Source of the DNA: Palsa-504 sp963818225
GTDB taxonomy: Bacteria > Actinomycetota > Actinomycetes > Streptosporangiales > Streptosporangiaceae
Length of the DNA stretch: 64,000 bases
NCBI GenBank assembly: GCA_963818225.1
Contig: CAWFRO010000015.1
Span: 124,001 to 188,000, forward strand
Direction: 5' to 3'
The translations under genes were made by a program, and so were the position numbers. Below, in pieces: positions 50,724 to 58,330 of the stretch. Each line of letters opens with the position of its first letter. Within the stretch, counting starts at the first letter, position 1. The notes below the pieces were generated by a model, which searched no databases, had not been told where the DNA came from, and worked only from the letters and a program-made list of their open reading frames with translations.

Positions 50724-52478
50724 CTAGGAGTCGCCGGGCTCCTGCTCCGGGCCGTCGCCGCCATCGCCGGAGGGCAGCTCCGTGTGCCCGCCGCCCACGG
50801 TGGCGTGCTCCTCGCCCGCAGGCAGGTGCCCGTTGCCGTGCCCGTTCCCGTGGCCGTTGCCGTGCCCGTCGGCGTCGACCTCGATGGTCTCGGCGAAGGC
50901 GCGGTTGGCGATGGCCCGGGCGCGGCCCAGCGGGCCACCCGTTCCCGGCGCGGGCACGCCGTCCCGATTCTTCTGCGCCGTTCGCGCCGCCCAGCTCGCG
51001 TCATCGTCGCCCAGCCCGGGCAGCAGCGCGGGCACCTTCTTGGCCTCCAGGACGGCCTGCGCCTCCTCGTCCAGCGGCTTGTGCACCTCGATGAACCCGC
51101 CGTTGGGCAGCTGCCTGATGATGCCCGACTCATAGCCGTGCAGCAGCTGTTCCCGGTCCTTACGCTGCAGGCCCAGGCAGATACGCCGGGTTACGAGGAA
51201 CGCGATCACCGGCCCGACGAAGATCGCCACCCGGGAGATCCAGGTCACGGTGTACAGCGGGATCGACAGGAAGTCGGCGACGACGTCGTTGGCGCCCTCG
51301 ACCCACAGCACCCCGTAGAACACGATGGCGGCGATGCCGGTCGCGGTGCGGATCGGCGCGTTCCGCGGCCGGTCGTTGATGTTGTGGAAGGACCTGTCCC
51401 CGGTCGCCCACTGTTCGAAGAACGGCCAGAACGCCGCGCCGCCCAGGATGATGCCCAGCGGCAGCGCGAACGGGATGAGCACGCTGAAGGAGATGGTATG
51501 CCCGAGGAAGTTCCACTCCCAGGCGGGCATCATGCGCAGCGCGCCCTCCAGGATGCCCATGTAGAAGTCGGGCTGGGAGGCGGAGGAGATGGCCAGCGGT
51601 GAGTAGGGGCCGTAGAGCCAGATGGGGTTGATCTGGGCGAAGGTGGCCAGCAGGGCCAGCGCGGCGAAGATGAAGAAGAACCAGGCGCCGCCCTTGGCCA
51701 TGAAGTAGGGGAAGAACGGCTGGCCGACCACGTTGCGCTCGGTGTGGCCCTTGCCGGGCATCTGGGTGTGCTTCTGGTGCACCATGATGAACAGGTGCGC
51801 GGTGATCAGGGCCAGGATCAGGCCCGGGATCAGCAGCACGTGGATGATGTACATCCGCGGGATGATCGCGGTCCCCGGGAACGGCCCGCCGAACAAGAAG
51901 AACGCCAGGTACGTCCCCACGATCGGGATGCCCTGCAGCGCGCCCTCGAAGATCCGCAGGCCCGCGCCGGACAGCTGGTCATCGGGCAGCGAGTAGCCGA
52001 ACAGCCCCTCGAGCAGGCCCAGCGAGAACAGCACGACGCCGATCAGCCAGTTGATCTCGCGCGGCTTGCGGTACGCGCCGGTGAAGAACACCCGCAGCAT
52101 GTGCACGATGATCGCGACCATGAACAGGTCGGCGGCCCAGTGGTGGATCTGCCGCATGAGCAGCCCGCCGCGGATGTCGAAGCTGATGTTCAGCGTGGAC
52201 TGGTAGGCCTGGCTCATGGTGATGCCGTCGAGCTTGGTGTAGGAGCCGTGGTAGACGACGGGGGCCGCGGACGGCACGAAGAACAGCGACAGGAACGTGC
52301 CGGTCAGCAGCAGGATGACGAACGACCACAGCGCGATCTCGCCCAGCATGAACGACCAGTGGTCAGGGAACACCTTGCGCAGGAACACGCGCAGCCCGCG
52401 TGCCCCGTGGAACCGGTCATCCAGCCACGAGCCCGTCCCGCTCAGCGCCTTAGGGACGTCGAAGGTGTCGTCGCTCAC
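50724..52478 (-). CDS. qcrB: Cytochrome bc1 (bcc) complex cytochrome b subunit
   Basis: A 584-residue quinol oxidase core. Heme b ligands are the His pairs in IHHWAADLFMVAIIVHMLRV and IIHVLLIPGLILALITAHLF; the Qo motif region is present around PEWNF-equivalent PAWEWNFLG. Eight to nine helices are visible. The C-terminal ~130 residues form the cytoplasmic extension typical of actinobacterial QcrB, here ending with a His-rich run GHGNGHGNGHGNGH (about 50829-50870). It oxidises menaquinol and passes electrons to QcrC. Downstream of qcrA by 43 bases. Confidence 0.96.
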   Translation of the reverse strand: MSDDTFDVPKALSGTGSWLDDRFHGARGLRVFLRKVFPDHWSFMLGEIALWSFVILLLTGTFLSLFFVPSAAPVVYHGSYTKLDGITMSQAYQSTLNISFDIRGGLLMRQIHHWAADLFMVAIIVHMLRVFFTGAYRKPREINWLIGVVLFSLGLLEGLFGYSLPDDQLSGAGLRIFEGALQGIPIVGTYLAFFLFGGPFPGTAIIPRMYIIHVLLIPGLILALITAHLFIMVHQKHTQMPGKGHTERNVVGQPFFPYFMAKGGAWFFFIFAALALLATFAQINPIWLYGPYSPLAISSASQPDFYMGILEGALRMMPAWEWNFLGHTISFSVLIPFALPLGIILGGAAFWPFFEQWATGDRSFHNINDRPRNAPIRTATGIAAIVFYGVLWVEGANDVVADFLSIPLYTVTWISRVAIFVGPVIAFLVTRRICLGLQRKDREQLLHGYESGIIRQLPNGGFIEVHKPLDEEAQAVLEAKKVPALLPGLGDDDASWAARTAQKNRDGVPAPGTGGPLGRARAIANRAFAETIEVDADGHGNGHGNGHGNGHLPAGEEHATVGGGHTELPSGDGGDGPEQEPGDS

Positions 52479-52521
52479 TGTGGGCCTCCTGCTCGCCTTC
52501 GGGCCGCCGAACCGGGCTTGC

Positions 52522-53619
52522 TCATCCGCGCTCCCAGAAGCTCGGGCCGACCGGCTGGGTGAAGTCGCTCTGTGCCACGAGGAACCCCTGCGCGTCCGTG
52601 GTCATCGGCAGCTGCGGCAGCGGCCGCGGCGCCGGGCCGAAGATCACCGTGGCCCCGGTGGTGGCGTCGAAGGTGGACTGGTGGCACGGGCACAGGATGT
52701 GGTGCGTGGTCTGCTCGTACAGCGCGACGGGGCAGCCCACGTGCGTGCAGATCTTGGAGTAGGCGACGATGTTGTCGACCGTCCAGTTCATGGTGCCTAC
52801 CAGCGTACTGCCCTGGTACCGGGTCGGGACATTCAGCTCGCCCGGCCGGAACTTGATCAAGATCACGGCGGCCTTGGCCAGCGCGTCGTCGTCGGTGGTG
52901 TAGCCCTCGGGCACGATGGTGATCATGCTGCCGGGCGCACTGAACTCAGCCGGGGTGAGCGGCTGGTTGGTGCCGTAGACCAGCAGCCGCCTGCCGGGGC
53001 TCCACACCGTGTGCCGCAGGCTGGTCCCGGGCAGCGGGCCCATGTCGCGCAGCAGCACGAGCGGCGCGGCCAGCAGCGGCAGCGTGCCGAGCATCAGGCT
53101 GCGCCGCAGGAGCGGGCGCTTCACGAACTGGCTGGCCCCCGCGCCTTCCTTGAAGACTTCCCCGAATGCCTCGCGGTCGGCGGGGGCGGAGCGCATTTCG
53201 TGCCGCTCCTCGTCCACCTCGGCGTCCGGCATGATGTACCGCACCCAGAAAAGCGCGCCGAGGCCGAGCGCCAGCAGCGCGACCGCCAGCGACGTGCCCA
53301 GCGCCAGGTTGGACCGCAGGGTCGCGTCCAGGCCGCCGACCTCGAGGCCGATGTAGGCGGCGATAAACCCGCACCCGGCGATGAACGCCAGCGTGAACAG
53401 CGCCGCGACGGCCCTCTCCGCCCGGCTGGCGCGCTCGGGGTCGTCGGACTCCGAGGGCAGGTGGACTGCGAATTCCTCGGTGTGGGCGACCTCGCTCCCG
53501 TGGCCCGGCTCGCCGTCACGGCCGTCATCTGGGCCGAGCAGCGTCGGTGACGGCGGGGGAGTGCCGATCACCCGGTGCGGCGGGAGGGGACCTGAGGTCT
53601 CTTCCGTCTCGTCGCTCAT
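52522..53619 (-). CDS. qcrA: Rieske iron-sulfur subunit of the bcc complex
   Basis: A 365-residue actinobacterial QcrA with three transmembrane helices (VAALFTLAFIAGCGFIAAYI; LALGTSLAVALLALGLGALF; SLMLGTLPLLAAPLVLL) and a C-terminal Rieske domain whose cluster ligands lie in KICTHVGCPVALYEQ and ILCPCHQSTFD. The long acidic N-terminus (about 70 residues) is usual. It relays electrons from menaquinol to the diheme QcrC. GGAG seven bases before the ATG. Its 5' end overlaps the qcrC reading frame by 95 bases. Confidence 0.95.
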   Translation of the reverse strand: MSDETEETSGPLPPHRVIGTPPPSPTLLGPDDGRDGEPGHGSEVAHTEEFAVHLPSESDDPERASRAERAVAALFTLAFIAGCGFIAAYIGLEVGGLDATLRSNLALGTSLAVALLALGLGALFWVRYIMPDAEVDEERHEMRSAPADREAFGEVFKEGAGASQFVKRPLLRRSLMLGTLPLLAAPLVLLRDMGPLPGTSLRHTVWSPGRRLLVYGTNQPLTPAEFSAPGSMITIVPEGYTTDDDALAKAAVILIKFRPGELNVPTRYQGSTLVGTMNWTVDNIVAYSKICTHVGCPVALYEQTTHHILCPCHQSTFDATTGATVIFGPAPRPLPQLPMTTDAQGFLVAQSDFTQPVGPSFWERG

Positions 53620-54439
53620 TATTGCTCCGTCCCTGGGGCTCCGGCCGCCTCTTGTCGCGCCGCTTGGCCGTGATCCACATCGCGCAGATGAGCAGGAAAC
53701 CCAGCCCGCCGAGCCAGATCACCAGGCCCTCGGTGACCGGCCCGGTCCGGCCGAGCGAGAAACCGCCGGGGTTGGGCTCGGACGCGGTCTGCGTGATGTA
53801 GGCGATGATGTCGCGCTTGGCCTGCGGGCTGATCGACCCGTCGGCGAACACCGGCATCGCCTCCGGCCCGGTCAGCATGGCCGTGTAGATCTGCGTCGGT
53901 GTGGCCGAGTTCAGCCCGGGCGCGAACTTGCCGTAGGTCAGCGCGCCGCCGGACAGGCCGGCGTTGTGGCACTGCGCGCAGTTCGCGGTGAACAGTTCCT
54001 CCCCGAGCGCCGTATCGGCGCCTACCGTGGACACCTGGTCAGCCGACGGGATCGCGGGGCCGCCGCCCAGGGAGGCGATGTAGTCGGCGATCGCGTAGAT
54101 CTGCGCGTCACTGAACGTGGTCGGCTTCTGCGGCTCTTCCGCGCCGATCTCCTTGGCCGGCATCCGGCCGGTGGACATCTGGAAGTACACCGCCGCCGCG
54201 CCCGCGCCGACCAGGCTGGGTGCCTGCGAGGTACCCTGCGCATCCAGGCCGTGGCAGCTCGAGCAGTTGGCTTGGAAGAGGGCCTGGCCCGCCGCGACGC
54301 CCGGCTGCGTGGGCGCCGACTGCGCGCCCGCGGAATGACCGGTGAGCGCCGAGTACAGGCTCGCGACGAGCACCAGCCCGAGCAGCAGGGCCGCGTAGCC
54401 GGCGACAGGACTCCTGCGCCTGGCGTTGATCCAGCTCAC
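53525..54439 (-). CDS. qcrC: Diheme cytochrome c subunit of the bcc complex
   Basis: About 304 residues: an N-terminal membrane anchor (GYAALLLGLVLVASLYSAL), two class I cytochrome c domains with CSSCHG and CAQCHN heme motifs and Met-containing loops, and a C-terminal helix (GLVIWLGGLGFLLICAMWIT). The two hemes replace a mobile cytochrome c and contact subunit CtaC directly. GTG 54439 has AGGGGA upstream. The 3' end is unusual: after the final helix the frame continues ~45 residues and overlaps qcrA by 95 bases. It follows ctaE by 14 bases. Confidence 0.94.
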   Translation of the reverse strand: MSWINARRRSPVAGYAALLLGLVLVASLYSALTGHSAGAQSAPTQPGVAAGQALFQANCSSCHGLDAQGTSQAPSLVGAGAAAVYFQMSTGRMPAKEIGAEEPQKPTTFSDAQIYAIADYIASLGGGPAIPSADQVSTVGADTALGEELFTANCAQCHNAGLSGGALTYGKFAPGLNSATPTQIYTAMLTGPEAMPVFADGSISPQAKRDIIAYITQTASEPNPGGFSLGRTGPVTEGLVIWLGGLGFLLICAMWITAKRRDKRRPEPQGRSNNERRDGRDLRSPPAAPGDRHSPAVTDAARPR

Positions 54440-54453
54440 TCGCTGTCCCCTGA

Positions 54454-55092
54454 CTAGTGGATGAGGTAGATGACGGTGAACAGGCCGATCCACACGACGT
54501 CGACGAAGTGCCAGTAGTACGACACGACGATCGCGCTGACCTGCTGTTCATGGGTGAAGGTCTTAGCGGTGTAGGTACGGCCCAGCAGGAAGAGGAACGC
54601 TACCAGGCCGCCCGCCACGTGCAGCCCGTGGAACCCCGTGGGCAGGTAGAACACCGAGCCGTACGCGCTCGATGACAGGGTGAGGCCCTGTTCCCTGACC
54701 AGGTTCATGTACTCGTAACCCTGGCCCAGGTCGAAGTACAGGCCCATGAAGAACGTGAGGACGTACCACTCGCGCAGGCCCCACTGCATCGGCCTGAAGA
54801 CCGACCCGACCCGCCTGACCTGGCCTCGCTCGGCCGCGAACACGCCCATCTGGCAGGTGACGCTGGACAGCAGCAGCACCGTGGTGTTCGTCGCCCCGAG
54901 CGCGATGTCCAGGTGAGCACCGGGCCAGGGCAGCCCTTGTCCCTTGTCCACCGACCTGATGGTGAAGTACATCGCGAACAGGGCCGCGAAGAACATCAGC
55001 TCGGAGGAGAGCCAGATGATCGTGCCCACACTGACCAGGTTGGGTCTGCTGGCCGGCGTGCGGGGAGTCGTTTCCACGGTTGCTGTCGCCAC
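54454..55092 (-). CDS. ctaE: Cytochrome c oxidase subunit III
   Basis: A 212-residue subunit III with five helices (IIWLSSELMFFAALFAMYFT; TTVLLLSSVTCQMGVFAAER; YVLTFFMGLYFDLGQGYEYM; FHGLHVAGGLVAFLFLLGRT; AIVVSYYWHFVDVVWIGLFT). The conserved FHGLHVAGG and YYWHFVDVVW motifs are present. First gene of ctaE-qcrC-qcrA-qcrB, in which one oxidase subunit is co-transcribed with the bcc complex, as in other actinobacteria. Confidence 0.96.
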   Translation of the reverse strand: MATATVETTPRTPASRPNLVSVGTIIWLSSELMFFAALFAMYFTIRSVDKGQGLPWPGAHLDIALGATNTTVLLLSSVTCQMGVFAAERGQVRRVGSVFRPMQWGLREWYVLTFFMGLYFDLGQGYEYMNLVREQGLTLSSSAYGSVFYLPTGFHGLHVAGGLVAFLFLLGRTYTAKTFTHEQQVSAIVVSYYWHFVDVVWIGLFTVIYLIH

Positions 55093-55163
55093 GAGGACAT
55101 TATTACGACAACCTGTAGGCGATCGCTACGCGACCCCCCGCCTTGGCCGGCGTTGCCGATAAC

Positions 55164-55565
55164 ATGCCTGTCATGAAGGTCGTTGTGTACAGCCACGACG
55201 CGGATGTGCGGGGCCAGATAAGGCTCGCCATCGGGCGTCGTCCCGCGATGGACGTACCGGACGCGGAGATCATCGAGGTCGCCACCGAGCCGGCCCTGTT
55301 CCGGCTGCTCGACGCGGGCGGCGCCGACGTCATGGTGCTCGACGGCGAGGCCCAGCCGGCCGGCGGGATGGGCGTGTGCCGCCAGGCCAAGGACGAGATC
55401 TACGGCTGCCCGCCGGTGCTGCTGATCATCGGCCGCCGCGACGACGGGTGGCTGGCTACCTGGTCACGGGCCGACGCCGTGACCAGCCATCCGATCGACC
55501 CCATCGCGCTGGCCCGCGAACTGGCTGGCCTGATGCGCGACCGGGCCGCCGTCGCCGGGGCCTGA
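55164..55565 (+). CDS. Stand-alone receiver-like protein with altered phosphorylation residues
   Basis: About 133 residues with the alternating alpha/beta pattern of a CheY-like receiver: KVVVYSHDADVRGQIRLAIG, a strand ending VMVLDGEAQPAGGMGVCRQA with the acceptor-position Asp, then VLLIIGRRDDGWLATWSRAD and AVTSHPIDPIALARELAGLM. The Thr/Ser after strand 4 and the Lys after strand 5 are replaced (IIGRR and TSHPID), so normal phosphotransfer signalling is doubtful. A homologue commonly lies beside trpD and ctaE in actinomycetes. ATG 55173 is an alternative start. Confidence 0.7.
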   Translation: MPVMKVVVYSHDADVRGQIRLAIGRRPAMDVPDAEIIEVATEPALFRLLDAGGADVMVLDGEAQPAGGMGVCRQAKDEIYGCPPVLLIIGRRDDGWLATWSRADAVTSHPIDPIALARELAGLMRDRAAVAGA

Positions 55566-55685
55566 CCGCTTCTCCTATTTCTTTATAACGATTCAGGCCG
55601 AACGGATCGTGGTCCGAGCTTCCGCACCCTGCTTCCCCCAAGCCCACCCTCGTTTCCTCCCCCCAAGCCCACCCTCGGAGCTGCC
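55566..55685 (+). promoter_or_regulatory. trpD upstream region with short direct repeat
   Basis: The gap has an AT-rich patch (55575-55590) and two direct copies of CCCCCAAGCCCACCCTCG 25-26 bases apart directly before the trpD start. No leader peptide with Trp codons was seen, so classical attenuation is not supported. Confidence 0.35.
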
Positions 55686-56744
55686 ATGGATGCCCGCACG
55701 ACGTGGCCCGCGCTGCTCGGCGCGCTGATCCGCGGCGACTCGCTGACCGCCGACGAGAGCGAGTGGGCCATGAACGAGATCATGGAGGGGGCGGCGACGC
55801 CTTCCCAGATCGCGGGGTTCGGGGTCGCGCTGCGGATCAAGGGCACGTCGGTCGCCGAGATGACCGGGCTGGCCCGGGCCATGCTCGCGCACGCCACGCC
55901 GATCAGCGTGGCCGGCGACCTGACCGACCTCGTGGGCACGGGAGGTGACGGCGCGCGCACGGTCAACGTGTCCACCATGGGCACGATCGTGGCCGCCGCG
56001 GCGGGCGCGCGGATGGTCAAGCACGGCAACCGGGCCGCGTCGTCCGCGTGCGGGGCCGCGGACGTGCTCGAGGCGCTCGGCGTGGTGATCGACCTGCCCC
56101 CGGCCGCGACCGAGGAGCTGGCCGCCGAGGTCGGGGCGGCGTTCCTGTTCGCGCCGCTCTACCATCCGGCGCTCCGCTACGCGGGCCCGACGCGCAGCGA
56201 GCTGGGCGTGCCCACCGTGTTCAATTCCCTCGGCCCGGTGGCCAACCCGGCCCGGCCGTCGGCACAGGCGGTCGGCGTGTTCGACCCGCTGATGGGCGAG
56301 GTCATCGCGGGCGTGCTGGCCGGGCGCGGCTGCTCGGCCCTGGTCTTCCGCGGCTTGGACGGGCTGGACGAGCTGACCACCACCGGCCCGTCGTCGGTGT
56401 GGGTGGTGCACGACGGCCAGGTCGCCAAGACGGAGTTCTCGCCCGCCGAGCTCGGGCTGGCCCCGGCCTCACTCGATGATCTGCGCGGCGGCGACGCCGC
56501 CCACAACGCGGCCGTGGTCCACGCGGTGCTGGCCGGCGAGCGCGGCCCGGTGCGCGACATCGTGCTGCTGAACGCGGCCGCCGCGCTGGCCGCGGCGGCC
56601 GGCGTGCCGGGCCCCGAGGCGGTGACCGCCGCGCTGGCCGACGGCTACGCCCGCGCCGCGCAGGCCGTCGACTCCGGCGCCGCCGCTGCCCTCCTGGACC
56701 GCTGGATACAGGTCAGCCGCCGCCTGGACCCCAAGTCCCGCTGA
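55686..56744 (+). CDS. trpD: Anthranilate phosphoribosyltransferase
   Basis: A 352-residue enzyme joining anthranilate to PRPP in tryptophan synthesis. The glycine-rich PRPP loop is LVGTGGDGARTVNVST, the substrate-binding signature is VKHGNRAASSACGAADVLEA, and NSLGPVANPARPSAQAVGVF and FRGLDGLDELTTTGPS complete the family pattern. Other trp genes are absent, as at the same locus in mycobacteria, where trpD stands alone next to ctaE. Confidence 0.95.
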   Translation: MDARTTWPALLGALIRGDSLTADESEWAMNEIMEGAATPSQIAGFGVALRIKGTSVAEMTGLARAMLAHATPISVAGDLTDLVGTGGDGARTVNVSTMGTIVAAAAGARMVKHGNRAASSACGAADVLEALGVVIDLPPAATEELAAEVGAAFLFAPLYHPALRYAGPTRSELGVPTVFNSLGPVANPARPSAQAVGVFDPLMGEVIAGVLAGRGCSALVFRGLDGLDELTTTGPSSVWVVHDGQVAKTEFSPAELGLAPASLDDLRGGDAAHNAAVVHAVLAGERGPVRDIVLLNAAAALAAAAGVPGPEAVTAALADGYARAAQAVDSGAAAALLDRWIQVSRRLDPKSR

Positions 56745-56770
56745 CCACTCCAGGCCGTCGCCGGCGCCGG

Positions 56771-57058
56771 TCAGGCTTCGGCGCCGAGGCCCAGGGAGAA
56801 CGCCGCTTCGAGGTCGTGCCGGGAGTAGGTGCGGAACGCGATGTGGGTCTCGGTCTGCGACACGCCGGGCACCTTGTTCAGCCGGCCGGGGATGACGTCG
56901 GCGAGTTCCTCGTGGGCCCGGACCCGGACGATAGCCACCAGGTCGAACTCCCCGGTCACCGAATACACCTCGCTGACCTCGGGGATCTGGGCGATCGTCT
57001 CGGCCACCTCGGGAATGCGCTGGATGTCGGCTCGCACCAGGACGATCGCGGTGACCAT
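56771..57058 (-). CDS. Lrp/AsnC ligand-binding (RAM) domain protein without DNA-binding domain
   Basis: A 95-residue single RAM domain: MVTAIVLVRADIQRIPEVAE, IPEVSEVYSVTGEFDLVAIV and HIAFRTYSRHDLEAAFSLGL. There is no helix-turn-helix, so it cannot bind DNA alone. Such stand-alone domains form oligomeric rings that bind amino acids and may act through partner proteins. It lies between trpD (convergent) and the exonuclease gene (same strand, 30 bases upstream). Confidence 0.9.
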   Translation of the reverse strand: MVTAIVLVRADIQRIPEVAETIAQIPEVSEVYSVTGEFDLVAIVRVRAHEELADVIPGRLNKVPGVSQTETHIAFRTYSRHDLEAAFSLGLGAEA

Positions 57059-57088
57059 TGGATGCCTCCCAGTTCTCTCGGCTGGCGC

Positions 57089-57763
57089 TTACGCTACTAC
57101 GGCCGGCCACGCCCGGAGCTGATCCAGGGTCCGGATGCCGCGGTGCGCCAGCCGCCTGATCAGCCAGCCGAGGACGTCGGCGGTGGCGCGCGCGTCGGCG
57201 AGCGCGCGGTGCGACGGCGTCGTGCCGGCCCGGAAGTACCCGGCCAGCGTGCCGAGCTTGCAGTCCGGCACCTCGTCCGGATTCATCAGCTGCCTGGCCA
57301 GCATGACGGTGTCTAGTACTGTGTACCGCGGCCAGGCCAGGCCGCACTCGGCGCACGCGGCTCGCAGGAAGCCCACGTCGAAGGGGGCGTTGTGCGCGAC
57401 CAGCACGCAGCCGCCGGCGAAGGTGAGCAGGCCCGGCAGGACCGCCGGGAGTTTCGGGGCTGCGGCCAGCATCTGGTCGCAGATCCCGGTCAGGTCCTCG
57501 ATACCCGGTGGCACCGGGATACCAGGGTCGACCAGCGAGGCGAACTCTCCCATGCGCCGGCCGCCGCGTACCCTGACCGCCGCGATCTCGGTGATCCCCG
57601 CGGCCCCCGGCGACCAGCCCGTGGTCTCGAGGTCGATCACCGCGAACTCCAGCTCCGCGAGCGCCGTCTCGGCCGCGGTCAGCTCCGCCGGCTTTCGCGG
57701 CGCCAACTCGAGCTCCGCCAGGTCTAGCTCACGCCCGATCACGGTGGGCCTCGTCACGCACAT
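57089..57763 (-). CDS. DnaQ-like DEDDh 3'-5' exonuclease
   Basis: A ~224-residue exonuclease. The DEDDh residues are Asp and Glu in FAVIDLETTGWSPG, Asp in VLVAHNAPFDVGFLRAA, and His/Asp in PSHRALADARATADVLGWLI. It resembles the epsilon subunit of DNA polymerase III and the exonuclease part of the Rv2191-type protein found at this locus in mycobacteria, but without the UvrC/Cho-like nuclease half. ATG 57763 is preferred to 57787. Confidence 0.92.
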   Translation of the reverse strand: MCVTRPTVIGRELDLAELELAPRKPAELTAAETALAELEFAVIDLETTGWSPGAAGITEIAAVRVRGGRRMGEFASLVDPGIPVPPGIEDLTGICDQMLAAAPKLPAVLPGLLTFAGGCVLVAHNAPFDVGFLRAACAECGLAWPRYTVLDTVMLARQLMNPDEVPDCKLGTLAGYFRAGTTPSHRALADARATADVLGWLIRRLAHRGIRTLDQLRAWPAVVA

Positions 57764-57787
57764 CACAGTAGATCTGCCCACTGACAT

Positions 57788-58330
57788 TTTCGTCCCGGCA
57801 CGCCGCGACCTTCCCGGCCCTGTCTGTCATGTCCCGGTCCTGGTGTACCTGGAAATGTCAGTGGGTGCCGTTAACGTGCGTCTGTCCAATTCGACAACGC
57901 ATGTGGAGACGTCACGATGACTGATTGCAGTCCTTACCTTATGTGCGCGACCCCTTACCGGGAATGCGTTATTGCTGTCACCAAAACACGAAACGTGACA
58001 GGCCGCCTCGGACCGGACGAGGTGCGCGCGCTGCGGGTTCTCGCGGACGCTGGCCTGGTGCCGTCCCTGGTCGGCGCGGGCGCCCGCCCACCAGCCCGGA
58101 GCCGGATCACCGCGTCTTTTCCCCGCGCGAAAGCGTCGTGATAGTAGCGGGCCGACACCGTTCCTGCTTGTAAATCGCGGCATCGTAATGGAGTAGTTGG
58201 GATTATGTGAACCGGTTGAATCATTCATTTGCCTTCACTACGCTTGCCCCAATGTTGCCCGGTCGCTGGCCTGCGGCCGGGCCGACGATCACGCAAGGTC
58301 TCGTAAGACGACAAGGAGCGTGGTGCGGAC
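57788..58330. other. 543-base intergenic/leader region before the NlpC/P60 gene
   Basis: The region is clearly less GC-rich than its flanks and must hold divergent promoters. Apart from a weak ORF (57917-58141) it has no clear gene. I searched for the conserved blocks of the c-di-AMP (ydaO) riboswitch that often precedes actinobacterial NlpC/P60 genes and did not recognise them. An AAGGAG sits 11 bases before the GTG at 58331. Confidence 0.4.
57917..58141 (+). CDS. Possible 74-residue protein (doubtful)
   Basis: The ATG follows TGGAG at eight bases. The peptide (MTDCSPYLMCATPYRECVIA, then KTRNVTGRLGPDEVRALRVL) has four Cys in its first 20 residues and then a helix-like segment. No family recognised. 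It lies in an AT-richer leader region upstream of the NlpC/P60 gene, and could be a leader peptide or chance. Confidence 0.25.
   Translation: MTDCSPYLMCATPYRECVIAVTKTRNVTGRLGPDEVRALRVLADAGLVPSLVGAGARPPARSRITASFPRAKAS

Noticed and set aside
55566..55685. Tryptophan attenuator before trpD
   Set aside because: No leader peptide with consecutive Trp codons and no alternative stem pairs are visible; the short direct repeat is not a terminator.
57880..58330. c-di-AMP (ydaO) riboswitch before the NlpC/P60 gene
   Set aside because: The characteristic conserved blocks and the long pseudoknotted core were not recognisable in this leader.
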